Below the pieces are notes generated by a model. It ran no database searches. It was not told the DNA's origin and saw nothing but the letters and a program-made list of their open reading frames with translations. Below, piece by piece: positions 46,777 through 57,668 of a stretch of 62,671 nucleotides of DNA. The position numbers and the translations under genes are program-made. Source of the DNA: Ectocarpus siliculosus (lineage: Eukaryota; Sar; Phaeophyceae; Ectocarpales; Ectocarpaceae); contig FN649746.1 in NCBI GenBank assembly GCA_000310025.1, positions 2,646,955-2,709,625 on the forward strand, read 5' to 3'. Within the stretch, counting starts at the first letter, position 1, and the number at the start of each line of letters is the position of its first letter.

Positions 46777-48370
46777 TGTTAAGGAGTGTTGCTGTAGGGC
46801 CTAGATAGGGTACATCTTAGTCTAGTATACTTGAAAAGAGTTCCCCAAGTTTCGTCGGTGTCTTTTGGCCTCTGAACACTTGGAAAAAGAGTTCCCCAAG
46901 TTTCGTCGGTGTTATTTACCTTTGAACACTTGGAAAAAGAGTTCCCCAAGTTTCGTCGGTGTCTTTTGGCCTCTGAATACTTGGAAAACGAGTTCCCCAA
47001 GTTTCGTCGTCCATTTTGCAACTCATGTTTGATCCTGTTACCTTCTTCTTTGACGGAGGCATGTCGACTGCGCTTCATGCTTTGAGACTCCATACCGTGG
47101 CGTCGCCTTCTCCTGTGGCCTTCGTCGACGCTCGTCATCACCCGCTTCATTAAACTTTTCTCCGTCATCGTCACCTTCAGGCGAAACTTTCATCACCGTC
47201 GAGATTCTGAGTTTCAGTGTGTTGTGTGTGTTGTATGGTTTATGTGTTTATGTTGTGTGTGTGTATGTGTTCAATATCGCCATTGTGCGCGGGATACAGG
47301 GCGATTCGTCGCTTTCCTTTTTCCGCCCTCGATTTTTTTTATGTCCTGGAGCAATTATATCGCTTATTATTTGGGCTACGTTGGTTGAAAGGTTTTGTCG
47401 CAGGCCTAGCGGTGGTCGACCCTGCCTGTTGATCGGCCACTCTATCTCTCTAAGTATAGTCATGCCTTCCTTACCAGCGAAATCAACTTTGTCACCCTGA
47501 AGTGGTGCACCTACCGTGGCTTCCCATTGCTCCTTTTGATTGGGTTTTGAAGTTAATATTTTGTTGTTGTTGGCGTCTTCTGGACTCTTTCGGGTAGTCA
47601 CTCTCATTCCTCCAGTTGAGATACGCGCCCGTGCGCGTAAAAGAGTGGTGTGTGGCGTTTTGATATTGATTTTGTATTATTGTCATCTATGTTAATGGGC
47701 TTTGCAGCATTTTCTTACCTAGCCATATCCCCTTTTATGGGTAATAGCATTTTTCATTGAGCCGCACTTGTGTTGTCAATTTGGTTATTATGCAAGCTTT
47801 GTCTCAATGGTGGTGTGGGGGGTAGATTCGGGATATTTCTACAGCTCCCCTTCCCTTTGGATGATATTATTGTGAAGAGTCATATCAATCTTTCGATTCA
47901 GGAGTATTAATCATCAGCTCTTCTGGATCGAGCTTACTGGATTTGAGTATAGAATCTGCATAGATGATCTTCAGGGTGGGCTAGTGTTAAGGAGTGTTGC
48001 TGTAGGGCCTAGATAGGGTACATCTTAGTCTAGTATAGGATGTGGGATGTCCGTGAGGTATACCTCTCAGGGACCATACCACATCAGGACTCAGCTATCT
48101 GCGTTCCCCCTGGTTGCTAGGAGGATCCCCTCCTCAATCAGACCTTCCTCGCTCTCAATTCAAGCAACATCTCATTTCTACACAATCGTGGAGACAAGGC
48201 ATCAAGCGACCGTACCTCTTTCTTTACCCTAGGACCCAGCTGCTTCCTACAGCTGGACCTCCTTTATAATACACTCAAACAAACTGGCCCCGAGGGGTCC
48301 GCAAGTGAATAGAAATCAACGACAGATATTATTATTCTGGAGTCCTCCACTCCCTCTGCGCGCTATGCGA
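46777..48370 (+). mobile_element. Short, deleted LTR element (second family)
   Basis: tgttaaggagtgttgctgta and the next ~33 bp occur at 46777-46829 and again at 47985-48037. After that the right copy continues as a longer LTR, up to roughly 48370, with a ctcctttataatacactcaa block. The left copy is therefore truncated. The 1.15-kb interior contains three and a half copies of a ~67-bp repeat (46837-47010, word agttccccaagtttcgtcg) and a polar minus-strand frame (47607-47248) that I do not recognise. The sequence just before the right LTR (cagggtgggctag) resembles that before the 3' LTR at 58266, so the two families share a 3' end. Nonautonomous. Confidence 0.65.
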
Positions 48371-48374
48371 GGTA

Positions 48375-48890
48375 TCAACTGAGACTAGGAGTCACTATCA
48401 TGGGCCGGAGAGAAAGAGGTACAACCCCTTGGTTCAATCTTGGTACTTCACATCGCAAGCAGAGACAAGACCATCTGGCACAGAAAAAGAGAGAAAAAAA
48501 AAGAGAGAAAAAGAGAAAAAAGAGAAAAAATAAATAAAAAGGAAACAGAGAAAATAAAATAAAATGAAAATGAAATGAAAAAGAGCGAGGACAAAAAGGG
48601 ACCAGGCCGAAAAAAACAAGAAATAAGAGGCAGAAACAGGCACACGGTGGAGAGACCACTAATAACGAACAAGCAAACACACAAACATGGCCACCAACCA
48701 GGGTACATTGTAATGAATGGTACGTCATCACGACTGGGGGGTTGGTGCAATGGTGCAGCGTTGGGGGGGGGAATTGGCTAAAAGACGTTCAATCCGGCAC
48801 GTATCGTGCCACTCGGTCCGTCTCTTCTCGTTTGCTTTCTTCCCTCGCCGTCTCGTCCGTCTCCTGCCCCCCTCCCGCCCCATTGGCAGT
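48375..48890 (-). mobile_element. LINE 3' end, copy with purine-rich tail
   Basis: It is near-identical to 60590-61015: a ~120-bp aaaagagaaaaa-type tract (plus strand), a cacacggtggagagaccact block, gttggtgcaatggtgcagcg, and the cgtctcgtccgtctcctgcc end. As the minus strand, this is the distal 3' part of the LINE family also present at 14.5-15.0 kb. The T/C-rich minus-strand frames in the tract are low-complexity artefacts. Confidence 0.8.
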
Positions 48891-49213
48891 GATTGTGTGC
48901 AAAAATCACCAAACCTGAGGGTGGGTATCGAACTCAATCAAGGCGGGTCGGCGCACGAACAGAATGCTATTATTGTCCCCTAGCCCACACACCCACGCTT
49001 CGTTAGAGCCGGTGGTGAATAGTTCCTTTCTTAACGGCAAATAAATACAACGAATGGCCCTGGTGCCAGGTGTCAGTCAGTGCAGCCCGGCTTCTGTATG
49101 ATGATCAACGGAATCAATCGTGTACAATCGTGTACGGAGGAACAGTTCTTCTACGAATCCTCTCACACTTGCCACTGCTCTGGCAAATTTAATTAGGGTT
49201 AGGGTTAACCCTA
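48891..49213. other. Left flank of the large LTR element
   Basis: No gene. TTAGGGTTAGGGTTAACCCTA occurs at 49195-49213, directly abutting the 5' LTR. Confidence 0.6.
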
Positions 49214-49481
49214 TGTTATAGGATTCGGATGTGTAGACGGAACATAGAAGAGCTTGGTTCCTTCTAGAAGGCGCGGAGAGATGTAACTCTCCGCGGAATG
49301 ATAAAAAGCAGGGGACAGGATCTAGTAGCCCCTGCTTGTGCAGAGGATCCTGTGCCCCTTGGTGTCATTCCTTCCGATACCCAAGGCAACAGCTACTGCT
49401 GCTGCTGTTCTACAAGAGTAACAACAAGTGAGTTCTTCTTCACGGGTCAACCAGACTTCATCACGCGTGCATACCACTACA
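49214..49481 (+). repeat. 5' LTR
   Basis: 268 bp, TGTTATAGG to CCACTACA. It contains the ccttctagaaggcgcggaga block and a ggataaaa/tgataaaaa TATA-like word. It differs from the 3' LTR by scattered substitutions and small indels, so insertion was not recent. Confidence 0.9.
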
Positions 49482-49483
49482 CT

Positions 49484-49500
49484 TGGCGTTGTCGGCTTAT
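49484..49500 (+). other. Candidate primer-binding site
   Basis: tggcgttgtcggc begins two bases after the 5' LTR with TGG, as expected for pairing with the CCA end of a tRNA. The tRNA was not identified. Confidence 0.4.
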
Positions 49501-49616
49501 TCGTACGGTGTTGTCTGGGTTGGTTATGTCTTGGCGCGGTTTGGTGCTTTAGGCTGCTGCTGCAGTTTTTTGCGCTTTCGTCCCAACCACAGCTTAGCTT
49601 TGCCTCGCTTATCGGT

Positions 49617-52600
49617 ATGTCTCAATCTAGCGTCGGCTCATCGGACTCCGCTTCGGCGAGCCCCGAGCATTCTGAACGTTCGCGTTCGCCGGTGTCACCG
49701 CCTCGCGTAGCGACCTTCGGATCCCCGGCAGCTGGTCGTCAGACCACACAGCTGCTGCTGTCTTCGGACGGTGCTCGTGCCGCTGACCCTGTTGCCGATG
49801 CCGCTCGTTTGTCAGAGCTTCGCGCTCAACGCATTCGGGAGAGGTTCGCCTCGCCGGCTTCGGTCGACGCTAACCCCGTGGGTGCTGTCCTCAAACCGCC
49901 AGCACCCACACCTGGAACTTCGGTTCCTGCCTCTGTGTCTTTGGGTGTACAACAGCAGTCCGTCTCGACGGCTGCTGGTGATGAGCTTTCTGAATTACCG
50001 CGTGAACCACATGTCGACTTGAATTTTCCTCTCGCCCCATCCACCGTTGAGCACCCTGCTCTTGGAACCGACATCGGTTTCGACCATGTTGCTGGCCCTG
50101 TAGTACCGCGCTTGTCCAGTCGCTCGGCTTCTCGCAGCACGTTGTAATTTGACTATACAGTGCCGGCGATCCCTCCTTTCTCTTCGCGTAGCGATCGTGT
50201 ACAAGCAGCGGCTCGCGCTCAACGGCTTCGTGACCGCCGTGCATCTGTTTCAGTGACATCACCGCTTGCAGATTCCGCCGCATCACCACCCACTGTTCCA
50301 GTAGTTTCGACTACACGGGCGATTTCGATTGCCTCTGGTACACTCCCCACAGTAGCCTCGTCTACCCCAGCTCTTGCGGTTGATTCTACTGCATTTGATC
50401 CCGTGGTTTCGCCCACACAGGCCATTTCGTTTGCCTCCGATGCTTTAGCTTCAGTAGTTTCGACTACACGTGCAGTTTCGGCTGCTAATGTGCCTGTCCC
50501 TGCGGTCTCGACTGCTGTAGAGCGCTATAATCGCCATCTCCACGGCCTTCTTAGCACCATGGTGACCACGACTCCGGCCTCCAAGCACGAGCCGACATCT
50601 TCAGCTCGGTTTCGACTCCCGAGCTTCGGGATTCCACCACCGGTGGCGGAACAAGGTCCGCAGTCACCGGCCGGCCGGCCGAGCCTGTCCAGATGGATCT
50701 ACCCCCCGCGGCGTCGGCGACTTCGGCCACCATCGCTGCTTCGGCGGTACCCTCGGCTTCGGCCACCATCGCTGCTTCGGCGGCACCCTCGGCTTCGGCC
50801 GCCACCCCTGCTTCTGCAGAACCCCCGGCTTCGGCCACGGCTTCGGCCACGGCTTCGGCCACGGCTGCACCTCTCTCCTGCCCGCGGTGGGTCCCCGCAG
50901 CCCTGTGGGACGTCATGTCCGCGGATGCGCGCTCGACCGCATGGACGGACGCCGTTCGCATGGCGAGCGGCGCCGCCGTCGATGCCGACCGAGCGGCCGC
51001 TAGACAAGCCCAGGACGACCTAGCCGACGAAGAGTTCCACCAGGAAGGTTCCGTCCGAAAGGAGGAGCTAAGACTCCTGCGAGCGACGCGCGCTTCTAAC
51101 GCGAAGCAAATCATCGATCTCGAGGCGCTTCAAACGAAATGCGAACAACAGCGGAGTCAACTGGCCGCCACCCTGACTGCAGACCGGCGCCAGGAGGACG
51201 CGCTTGTCGAAGCGGGCCGCAAGGCCGGAAAACGACGTGAGCAGGACCTCCCCGAACGTGAGGAGCGGTCGTCCCGCGTCTCGGGAGTCGGCGGGCGAGC
51301 TGCTTCTGCACCGACCACCTCTGCCGCTTCGTCTCGAACGTATGCAGCTGCAGCTTCGACAAGCCCGGTCACCCGCTCCTCGTCGTCGCGACGTGGCCCT
51401 ATCACGTTCGAGTCTGGTGATTTCAGGTTCACCCCGGCTAAGCTAGCAGATGTAGCGCAATACCAGCAGTTCAACTTCCTTCCTGGGGATAGTCAATCGG
51501 TCAGGGACTTGGCCACGGAAGTGGCCATCGCGTTGCCGGCGGCCGCCACCATACAGGAGGCGGTGGATGTGGCTAACGCCTCCCGCCCGGATCTTTGGGA
51601 TCTGGCCGGCCGTTTTCTCGCTGGGATGCGGACGGCCAACACCCGTGCCACTGCTCCGGTGGTGTACCCTGGCTGCAGCGGTCCGCCTTTAGAGGCTTCC
51701 TATGGGTTCCAGCAGCCGGCGCCGGGTCGTGTCAAGCAGGCGCAACCGAGTCGGGAGAGTGGTCCTGGTAGCTCGGGAGAGGAGTCGGGCTGGAGCTCGG
51801 CCGGAGCATCGCGTCGACCCCCGGCGCCTTCGTCCTCTTCGGTGGGTGGTAGCCGGGAGAGAAAGGTGGCCAAGCGTGGCGGGGATGGCGCTCGTGGCTC
51901 CAAGAACAAGAGTGGGACCGGGTCGGGCTCGGACACCAGCTTGTCCCGCAAGTCGGGCCGCCAAAGGCAAGTAGTTCCGTCTCTTATGGACGCGACTTCG
52001 GGTGCTCGTTTATTTTTGCGTGATGATTTTGTTCCTCCGGCTTCGGCCCCCCCCGTTTCTTCGGAAACTCGTGTTGCGTTTTCGAACATGCCACAGGCTT
52101 CGGCCCCCCCCGTTTCTTCGGAAACTGTTGCACCTCCTGTTTTTTCTACCGCTGATTATGCTGTAGGCTCAGGAATCGCACACCACCCCGGGTTCTCAAA
52201 CCCCACCCCCCCTTCGACTTTTGTGCCCGTACAAGATGTTCATCATGTTGTACCGTCTTGGGATCGTGTTCCGCCTGCTGCTCCTTCGGTTGCAGCTGCT
52301 GCACCCCCTGTCGTTTCGGATGATAGTGTCTTGCCACTTTCTTCCAACATTGCACATGCTCGTCAAGCCACAGTCGATGCGGCTGCTTCGGCAGTTCGCA
52401 AGGCTCACGTAGTTACTGTCCAACGGGCGTACATCACTCTGAACTTGAAAAAAGTTGGAAATGTCGCTACCATGCCCTTCCCTTCAACTTTGTTGCCTGG
52501 GGACGGCTACCAACAGCTCATCCGCACAACACGAACGGCCTTGTCCGACATATTGTTGCTGGGTGATGACCAAAGCGAAGGGTTGGACAGTACTGATTAC

Positions 52601-53905
52601 GTGCCTGGATGGGAACGGCCTCTCGAAAAGAAACTTTCGGGTGCGATCACCCCTGACAAGCCCTCTACTGCCGATCTTGTCCTTTCCATCGCTGATTACT
52701 TTCAGCAGGTGAAGAGAAGCTTGGACGGTGGCGCCACCGGACCAGAAGCTTTTCAGTTGCTGTTGCGTCATCTTGCGGAGCAATTTGATGTCGGCGACCG
52801 TCAAGAGTCGTTTTTGAGGCTACAACAGTTTGGAGTAGCAGATGGTACTTCTTTCGCGGATTACCTTCGTGCTAATCGTTTGTTGGTTTCGTCTGTGACT
52901 GGCTCTGAGCGTACTTTGGCCCCTAGCGTATCCATGGTTCTAGAAATAGTGCGGCATTCGGTCTGCAACCAATTTCCGAGTTTGTCTCAGATTTTGTACC
53001 CGGGTGCTCTGGCCACGGCCGTCACTCCTTTTGCATCGATTGCGGATATGTCGGAGGCGTTCGCGCCTCTAGCGACAAATAAAACCCCGGCCATCGGTGG
53101 TTCATCCTATTTTTCGTTGTCTTCCACACGTGGCTCTTCGCAGCCTCGGCGGTCTCACCACCGCGCCCCCGTGCCTTCGGGCCAGTGGGCACCAGGTTCA
53201 GCTCAGAACCCTGTAGTTTTGCCGGTACAATCGCACGATGCTGACCCTTTCACACGCAACTATAATTCTTGGCCTGCTTCGCAAGCCGATTGGTCTGATG
53301 TATACGCTCTCACTTCTAGCTTTCGTAACACGGAGGATCCTTTTTTGTGGACTCCTTTGTTGACACAAGAGGCTCGCTTGCAAGCCTTCCGCGAAAACAG
53401 GAATCGCTGTCTGAACTGCTCGGGTGAAGACTATTCCATGAAGCAATGCGTTGCACCGTTCACGAATTCTAGTGGGTTGTTGAACCCCGAGTTGGGTCTC
53501 CTCAATGACGATTCTGCTGCTTTTAGACGTTGGCAAGGCCGTATGCGGTCTTTTCGACGAAAAAGTTCGGACAACCGCCAAAACAATCAGGGTAGACGCC
53601 ACCAGCGCTCTCCATCTTCGTCCTCTCAGCGTCGAAACCACGCTGGGAATCGCCGTTCCGACGGTTCCCCTCACACTCATCAGACACAATCGCACAACAG
53701 TGGGTATGCCCCAGGGAATTCTGCGGGTAACTCTCACCCTCAGCAACACCCTTCGATCAACACCAACCACACTGGTGCTCTGTCCCTCTATCAACCACAA
53801 ACACATGCACACACCGGTCCTTCGTCTGGCATCATGGTTTCGACCAATCACAATGCCCGTCAACCTGGCAACTTCCAAAATGGTGGCCGTTCTCGCAGCG
53901 GATGA
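49617..53905 (+). pseudogene. Gag-like protein of the NADAR element, broken
   Basis: The frame starts at ATG 49617 (MSQSSVGSSDSASASPEH), hits TAA at 50145 and continues in the same frame to about 50650. There a frame change joins it to the long open frame that runs to TGA 53903 (1070 codons from 50693). Features in order are a Ser/Pro-rich N-terminus with Ala-Ser-Ala-Thr repeats (50708-50872), a Glu/Arg-rich segment likely to be coiled coil (about 50995-51270), a capsid-like helical region (about 52600-53100), and a zinc knuckle at about 53407. The knuckle reads CLNCSGEDYSMKQC, where the usual His of C-C-H-C is Tyr. A basic Asn/Gln/His-rich tail follows. A 54-bp direct duplication (cttcggccccccccgtttct) lies at 52039 and 52093. 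Confidence 0.75.
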
Positions 53906-55225
53906 CTCATCGGTGGTGGTTCGCCTACTTCCCCCGGACCGCCCTCAGCATCTTCGGGGACCTCGTCTCGTTCATCACAAGACGCTCGTGTGTCACGCTC
54001 TGTTGCCCCTAATACTTCGGTTTTATGCAACAACGACAATACTTCGGTATCTGTCGCGCCGTCACACACTGTTGCCTCTAGCACTTCGGTCCTACGCAAC
54101 GATAACCACACTTCGGTGAATGTTATCCCTTCTGGTACTTCGGTGCCGCACAATAACATCCATACTTCGGTACCCGTTGTTTCCCCCAGTGTCGATCAAG
54201 TCGGTGTCCAGACAAATGCTCTCGTCCCACCTTCTACATCGCACTTATCATCTGCCACCTCTGCGTCTCTGCCTCTTCGGGCTGGCGCTCCGTCAGAAAT
54301 TAACCAGTCTGGCGCGAGTGCTGTCTTGAGGTGCGGGAACAGAACCGTAGGACCTTCGGGGCCATCGAGTACCGCTCGTTTGTCGGGCACAGCTCGTTCG
54401 CTCCCCCCGTCGTCTGCAGATCAGACCGGCCGTAGCCATGCGCTTTAGACGATTGAAGAGGAATCGCCTGAATTGGTTACCTGGGGTGAATCTTCGGATA
54501 CGCTCAACTCGTCTGTGCTCGCTTCCGTTGAGGGTTCGCCCTCAATTGTTGCACCGGTAGCTAACTTGACTGGTTCCGACCGGCAAGTTACAGGGTCAAA
54601 TTCGCCTGGCTTCGAATCGCGTTGTTCTTTTGGTCCTGACCGCCGAATATCATCAGATTCCGCCACGAGATATTTCGACCATGGATCGTCTTCGGACGCT
54701 CCATCCCTTCCGACGCACGCTCGCCCCACGGCGCCCAATGCCAGGCCGCTGCGACCGACGTCGACAGTGTTGACACCACCGCTTCGGGAGGACCCTCCCG
54801 GAGTGACCTCCGAACAGCCGGCGGTCTCGCGTACCTTGTCACGGAGGAATGGCCAGGAGCACCACGCCCGGTTTGGTTCTTTAACCGACCCGGCCTTGGC
54901 GGCCGTTCCTAGCGAAAGCAACCTGTTGAATGACACCTTACGAGGCGTTCCTTCAGGTTTTGAATTGGGGCGCACCCAGCGCCATGTCGCTGGCCCAATT
55001 ATTGCGACCAATCCGGCTCCGGCCGATTCTTCGCCGGTCTCTGGCATGTCCGAGACCGTCCCCATGGACGTTCACGCCGTAAACTACAATGCGGGCGTTT
55101 CGGCTGCCTCCGCTTCGACTACATCAGCTTCGGCTGCAACCTCAGCTTCGGCTGACCGCACTCCAGGTGTTTCGACTCCTGCAGTTCCCGCTGTCTTCGA
55201 CCCATCTAACGAGTATTGTACTCCT
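53906..55225 (+). pseudogene. Ser/Thr/Pro-rich linker of the NADAR element
   Basis: It continues the Gag frame past the TGA, with one further stop (TAG 54446-54448). The first part (54013-54175) has five or six short peptide repeats centred on TSV (each a acttcggt word). The remainder is Ser/Pro/Thr-rich without a recognisable domain. There is no D-[ST]-G protease motif and no reverse-transcriptase motif. It may correspond to a disordered spacer upstream of NADAR in intact relatives. Confidence 0.6.
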
Positions 55226-55687
55226 GATATGGTATTCTTTTGGCAGCCCCCCTCTCCCTTTTCCCAATGGACCCCGTCGACTTTTGTGGTCGATGGAGCG
55301 GTATAATCGTGTGCTGAACAGTTTTTCGCTGCGGAAAAAGCTCGTCTTTTCGAAGACCATTGCGCTTTACAAAACATCATGCGCGTGTCCGATCCTGCCT
55401 TACACAAGAAGTTTGACCGCGGTGTCCGTGGTTTCGACCCATCTCTTTGGGAACACGAGCGCGAAAATATTGTGCTCACTGGCTCTTACGCAAAATTTAG
55501 TCAAAACTCCGAGTTGCGCGAGCATCTTCTCGGATCTGGCGACAAAATCCTTGCCGAAGCTAGTCCCTACGACCGTATTTGGGGCATTGGCCTTCAAGCC
55601 GATGATCCTGACGCTCTATCCACCTCTCGATGGCGTGGCCTCAATTTGTTGGGCAATGCCCTTCAACGAGTACGCAGTCTTTTGCGA
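55226..55687 (+). pseudogene. NADAR (YbiA-like) N-glycosidase domain
   Basis: About 154 codons in the Gag frame match this superfamily from end to end: PFSQWTPSTFVVDGA, SCAEQFFAAEKARLF, FDPSLWEHERENIVL, AKFSQNSELREHLL, EASPYDRIWGIGL and WRGLNLLGNALQRVR. Characterised members cleave N-glycosidic bonds: riboflavin-pathway intermediates in the YbiA/COG3236 branch, and ADP-ribose on guanine in other members. One TAA (55304-55306) falls where the family usually has an aromatic residue, just before CAEQ, and it breaks this copy. Every other conserved block is intact, so the break looks recent relative to selection on the domain. The downstream neighbour is integrase. Confidence 0.92.
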
Positions 55688-55759
55688 TGCAATGCCCCGC
55701 CGCCCGAGCGCAGCTCTCGTTTGCTGCCCCCCAACGACCACGTTTCGACGTCGTCTCAA

Positions 55760-56855
55760 CATAACGCGGTCTATGTCCCGTTGGATCATGCAAGTCTGTC
55801 ACGCTGATGCATCCTGCCACCTCGGTGCCGCTCGCACGCTTAGCATGCTGGAACGTTTCTATTGGTGGGTTGGCATGAGTGTTTGCACGAAGTGTTGGGT
55901 ACGGCATTGTTTGCGATGCCAAGCCCGCAAATAATCTCGTCAAACGCCTCGATGGTCTACTTTGTGCCTTCCGCTGCCTTCGGGCCCTGGTGTGTCAGTG
56001 AGCGTCGATTATTTCGGTCCCCTCCCGTTGACACCGCGCGGAAACACATATATTCTGCTTTTCACTGATCGTTTCAGCCGCCGTGCTGATATGTACGCGG
56101 TTACGGCTGCGGAATTCACCGCCGAAGGCACCGCTGACGTACTTGTCAATCGGTATATCCCTTTGTGGGGTTGCCCTTTGAGTCTCTTGTCTGATAATGG
56201 CTCTCAGTTTTGTTCTAAACTGTCGCAGGCTGTGTACGCCCGTCTGGCTATCCGCAAAGTGGCTACTAGCTCTTACCATCCCAACGGCAATGGGGGTGTG
56301 GAGCGCGTCAATCACCCTATGGCTCAGGTGTTGACTACGGTCGTCAATGAGAGGCAAGATGATTGGGACATTCATCTGCCGCACGTTGAGTTTGCCTACA
56401 ACAATTCGGTTAGTGCCGCTACTGGTTTGGCGCCCAACGAGGTGCATATGAACCGACTGCCACGCATGCCGATGACGGTTTTTGAGCATCCATATGCTCG
56501 AGGCCACCAAAGCTTGCATCGCGATCAACTTGAGTATTTCGATCTTGCTGCTGATCGCCAACGTCGTTCTTACGATTTAGTTCGTGAACAGCACAACCTG
56601 TCCGTTTCGCGGATTGAGCGGCGTAACTCCGCTCTATCGGACGCTTTGCGCAAGGTTCCCTCTTACACCGTCGGTGGATGGACTTGGGTGTACAACACCG
56701 AATCTACCATTCGCCAAGGTGTTCGTTCAGGCACGGATGACAAGGTTCTCAAGGCTAAGTTGTCTTTCCTCTGGACTGGTCCGTTCAAGATCTTGGCCGT
56801 GGGTCCGTGTCCTGACGCTCCCGACGGTTGTCCTCTGGCTTCCAAGTTTCTCTAG
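55760..56855 (+). pseudogene. Ty3/gypsy-type integrase
   Basis: After a frame change near 55785 the zinc finger reads H-x5-H-x29-C-x2-C (CHADASCH to CLRC). TAA 55932 then interrupts the frame. The catalytic core has VDYFGPLPL, LLSDNGSQF and GGVERVN, and 35 residues lie between the second Asp and the Glu (DD35E). A GPY/F-type module (WTGPFKIL) follows. Integrase inserts the reverse-transcribed DNA into the genome. The frame ends at TAG 56853, where the downstream segment continues in the same frame. Confidence 0.95.
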
Positions 56856-57668
56856 TTGGATCTTCCATCCGATCTGCCGGGTCCAGACTCGAAAAATCGT
56901 GTATCGGTTGCGCGTGGCAAGCGCTGCGCTAATCCACATGACACTGAAGACTCGCCTCGGTTCCTGCCTGCCGGCCTTACACCGTATGTGCTGAACTCCT
57001 ATGCGACCTACCATGTTACGGAAGACGACGTGTCGACTTCGGTCGAACGTCTCGAGGTTGACCGCATTAGTGGCCATCAGTCTGTTCGTGGTCGTGGTGG
57101 CACCATCGCTGTTTTATCTCATCGGAAAGGTCTTCTTCGTCGTTCTTGGGAACGTGAGATGGACCTCCAGCATTCCAAGACACACATTCTGCGGTATTGG
57201 ACGGGTTCGCCTGACCAACACCGCCAAACGAATCGCCGCTATCGGGCGATGCGTATTGATGCGGCCAACCGCGAGATGGCGCGCGCTAAAGGTGAGCGAG
57301 CCTTGCCTTCGGGCTATTCGCTCGTCTCTCGTTCAACACTGGACCGTCGCTTCGCCAATACTCCGCTACCTGCAGGCGCCTTCTTCTGGTACAAAGCGCG
57401 CGATGGATTCTGGTGGTTGGGCAAGATTACCGGACCGCCTCTACCGTCCGACTTCTACGTCGTCCGCTTCTTAGACGATCCTGGACCTGTCAAGCTCGCC
57501 CTTCCTGATGTTCGCTACTCCACCGCCGAAACCGCCGTCTCCGCATCCTGGTGCCTCCAAGTTCACAGCGGCAGGGCCCTTTTGAAGGGAATCCTTCGCA
57601 ACATCGACATGTCGCGTGGTGACGCTGGGACTGATCCGTTGCCTGATAACGTTGCGCGCCCCCATTAA
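56856..57668 (+). pseudogene. C-terminal segment after integrase, SH3/Tudor-like
   Basis: It is in frame with the integrase, after TAG 56853, so it was probably one polyprotein. About 270 codons begin LDLPSDLPGPDSKNRVSV. A SWEREMDLQH segment follows, and near the end comes a small beta-rich unit (FWYKARDGFWWLGKIT, then YVVRFLDDPGPVKL) that resembles Tudor/chromo-type readers. In related elements such modules help target integration to chromatin. That assignment is inference from the aromatic/glycine pattern. Confidence 0.6.

Noticed and set aside
48434-48750. Phe/Leu-rich minus-strand frames resembling membrane proteins
   Set aside because: They are the complement of the poly-purine tail of a LINE 3' end, and the same occurs at 60.6 kb.
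48740-48770. tRNA-like box in ggttggtgcaatggtgcagc
   Set aside because: No cloverleaf can be drawn. It is part of the LINE 3' region, present three times.
50640-50695. Programmed frameshift in the Gag region
   Set aside because: No slippery heptamer was noticed, and the copy has many other disabling changes, so an indel is more likely.
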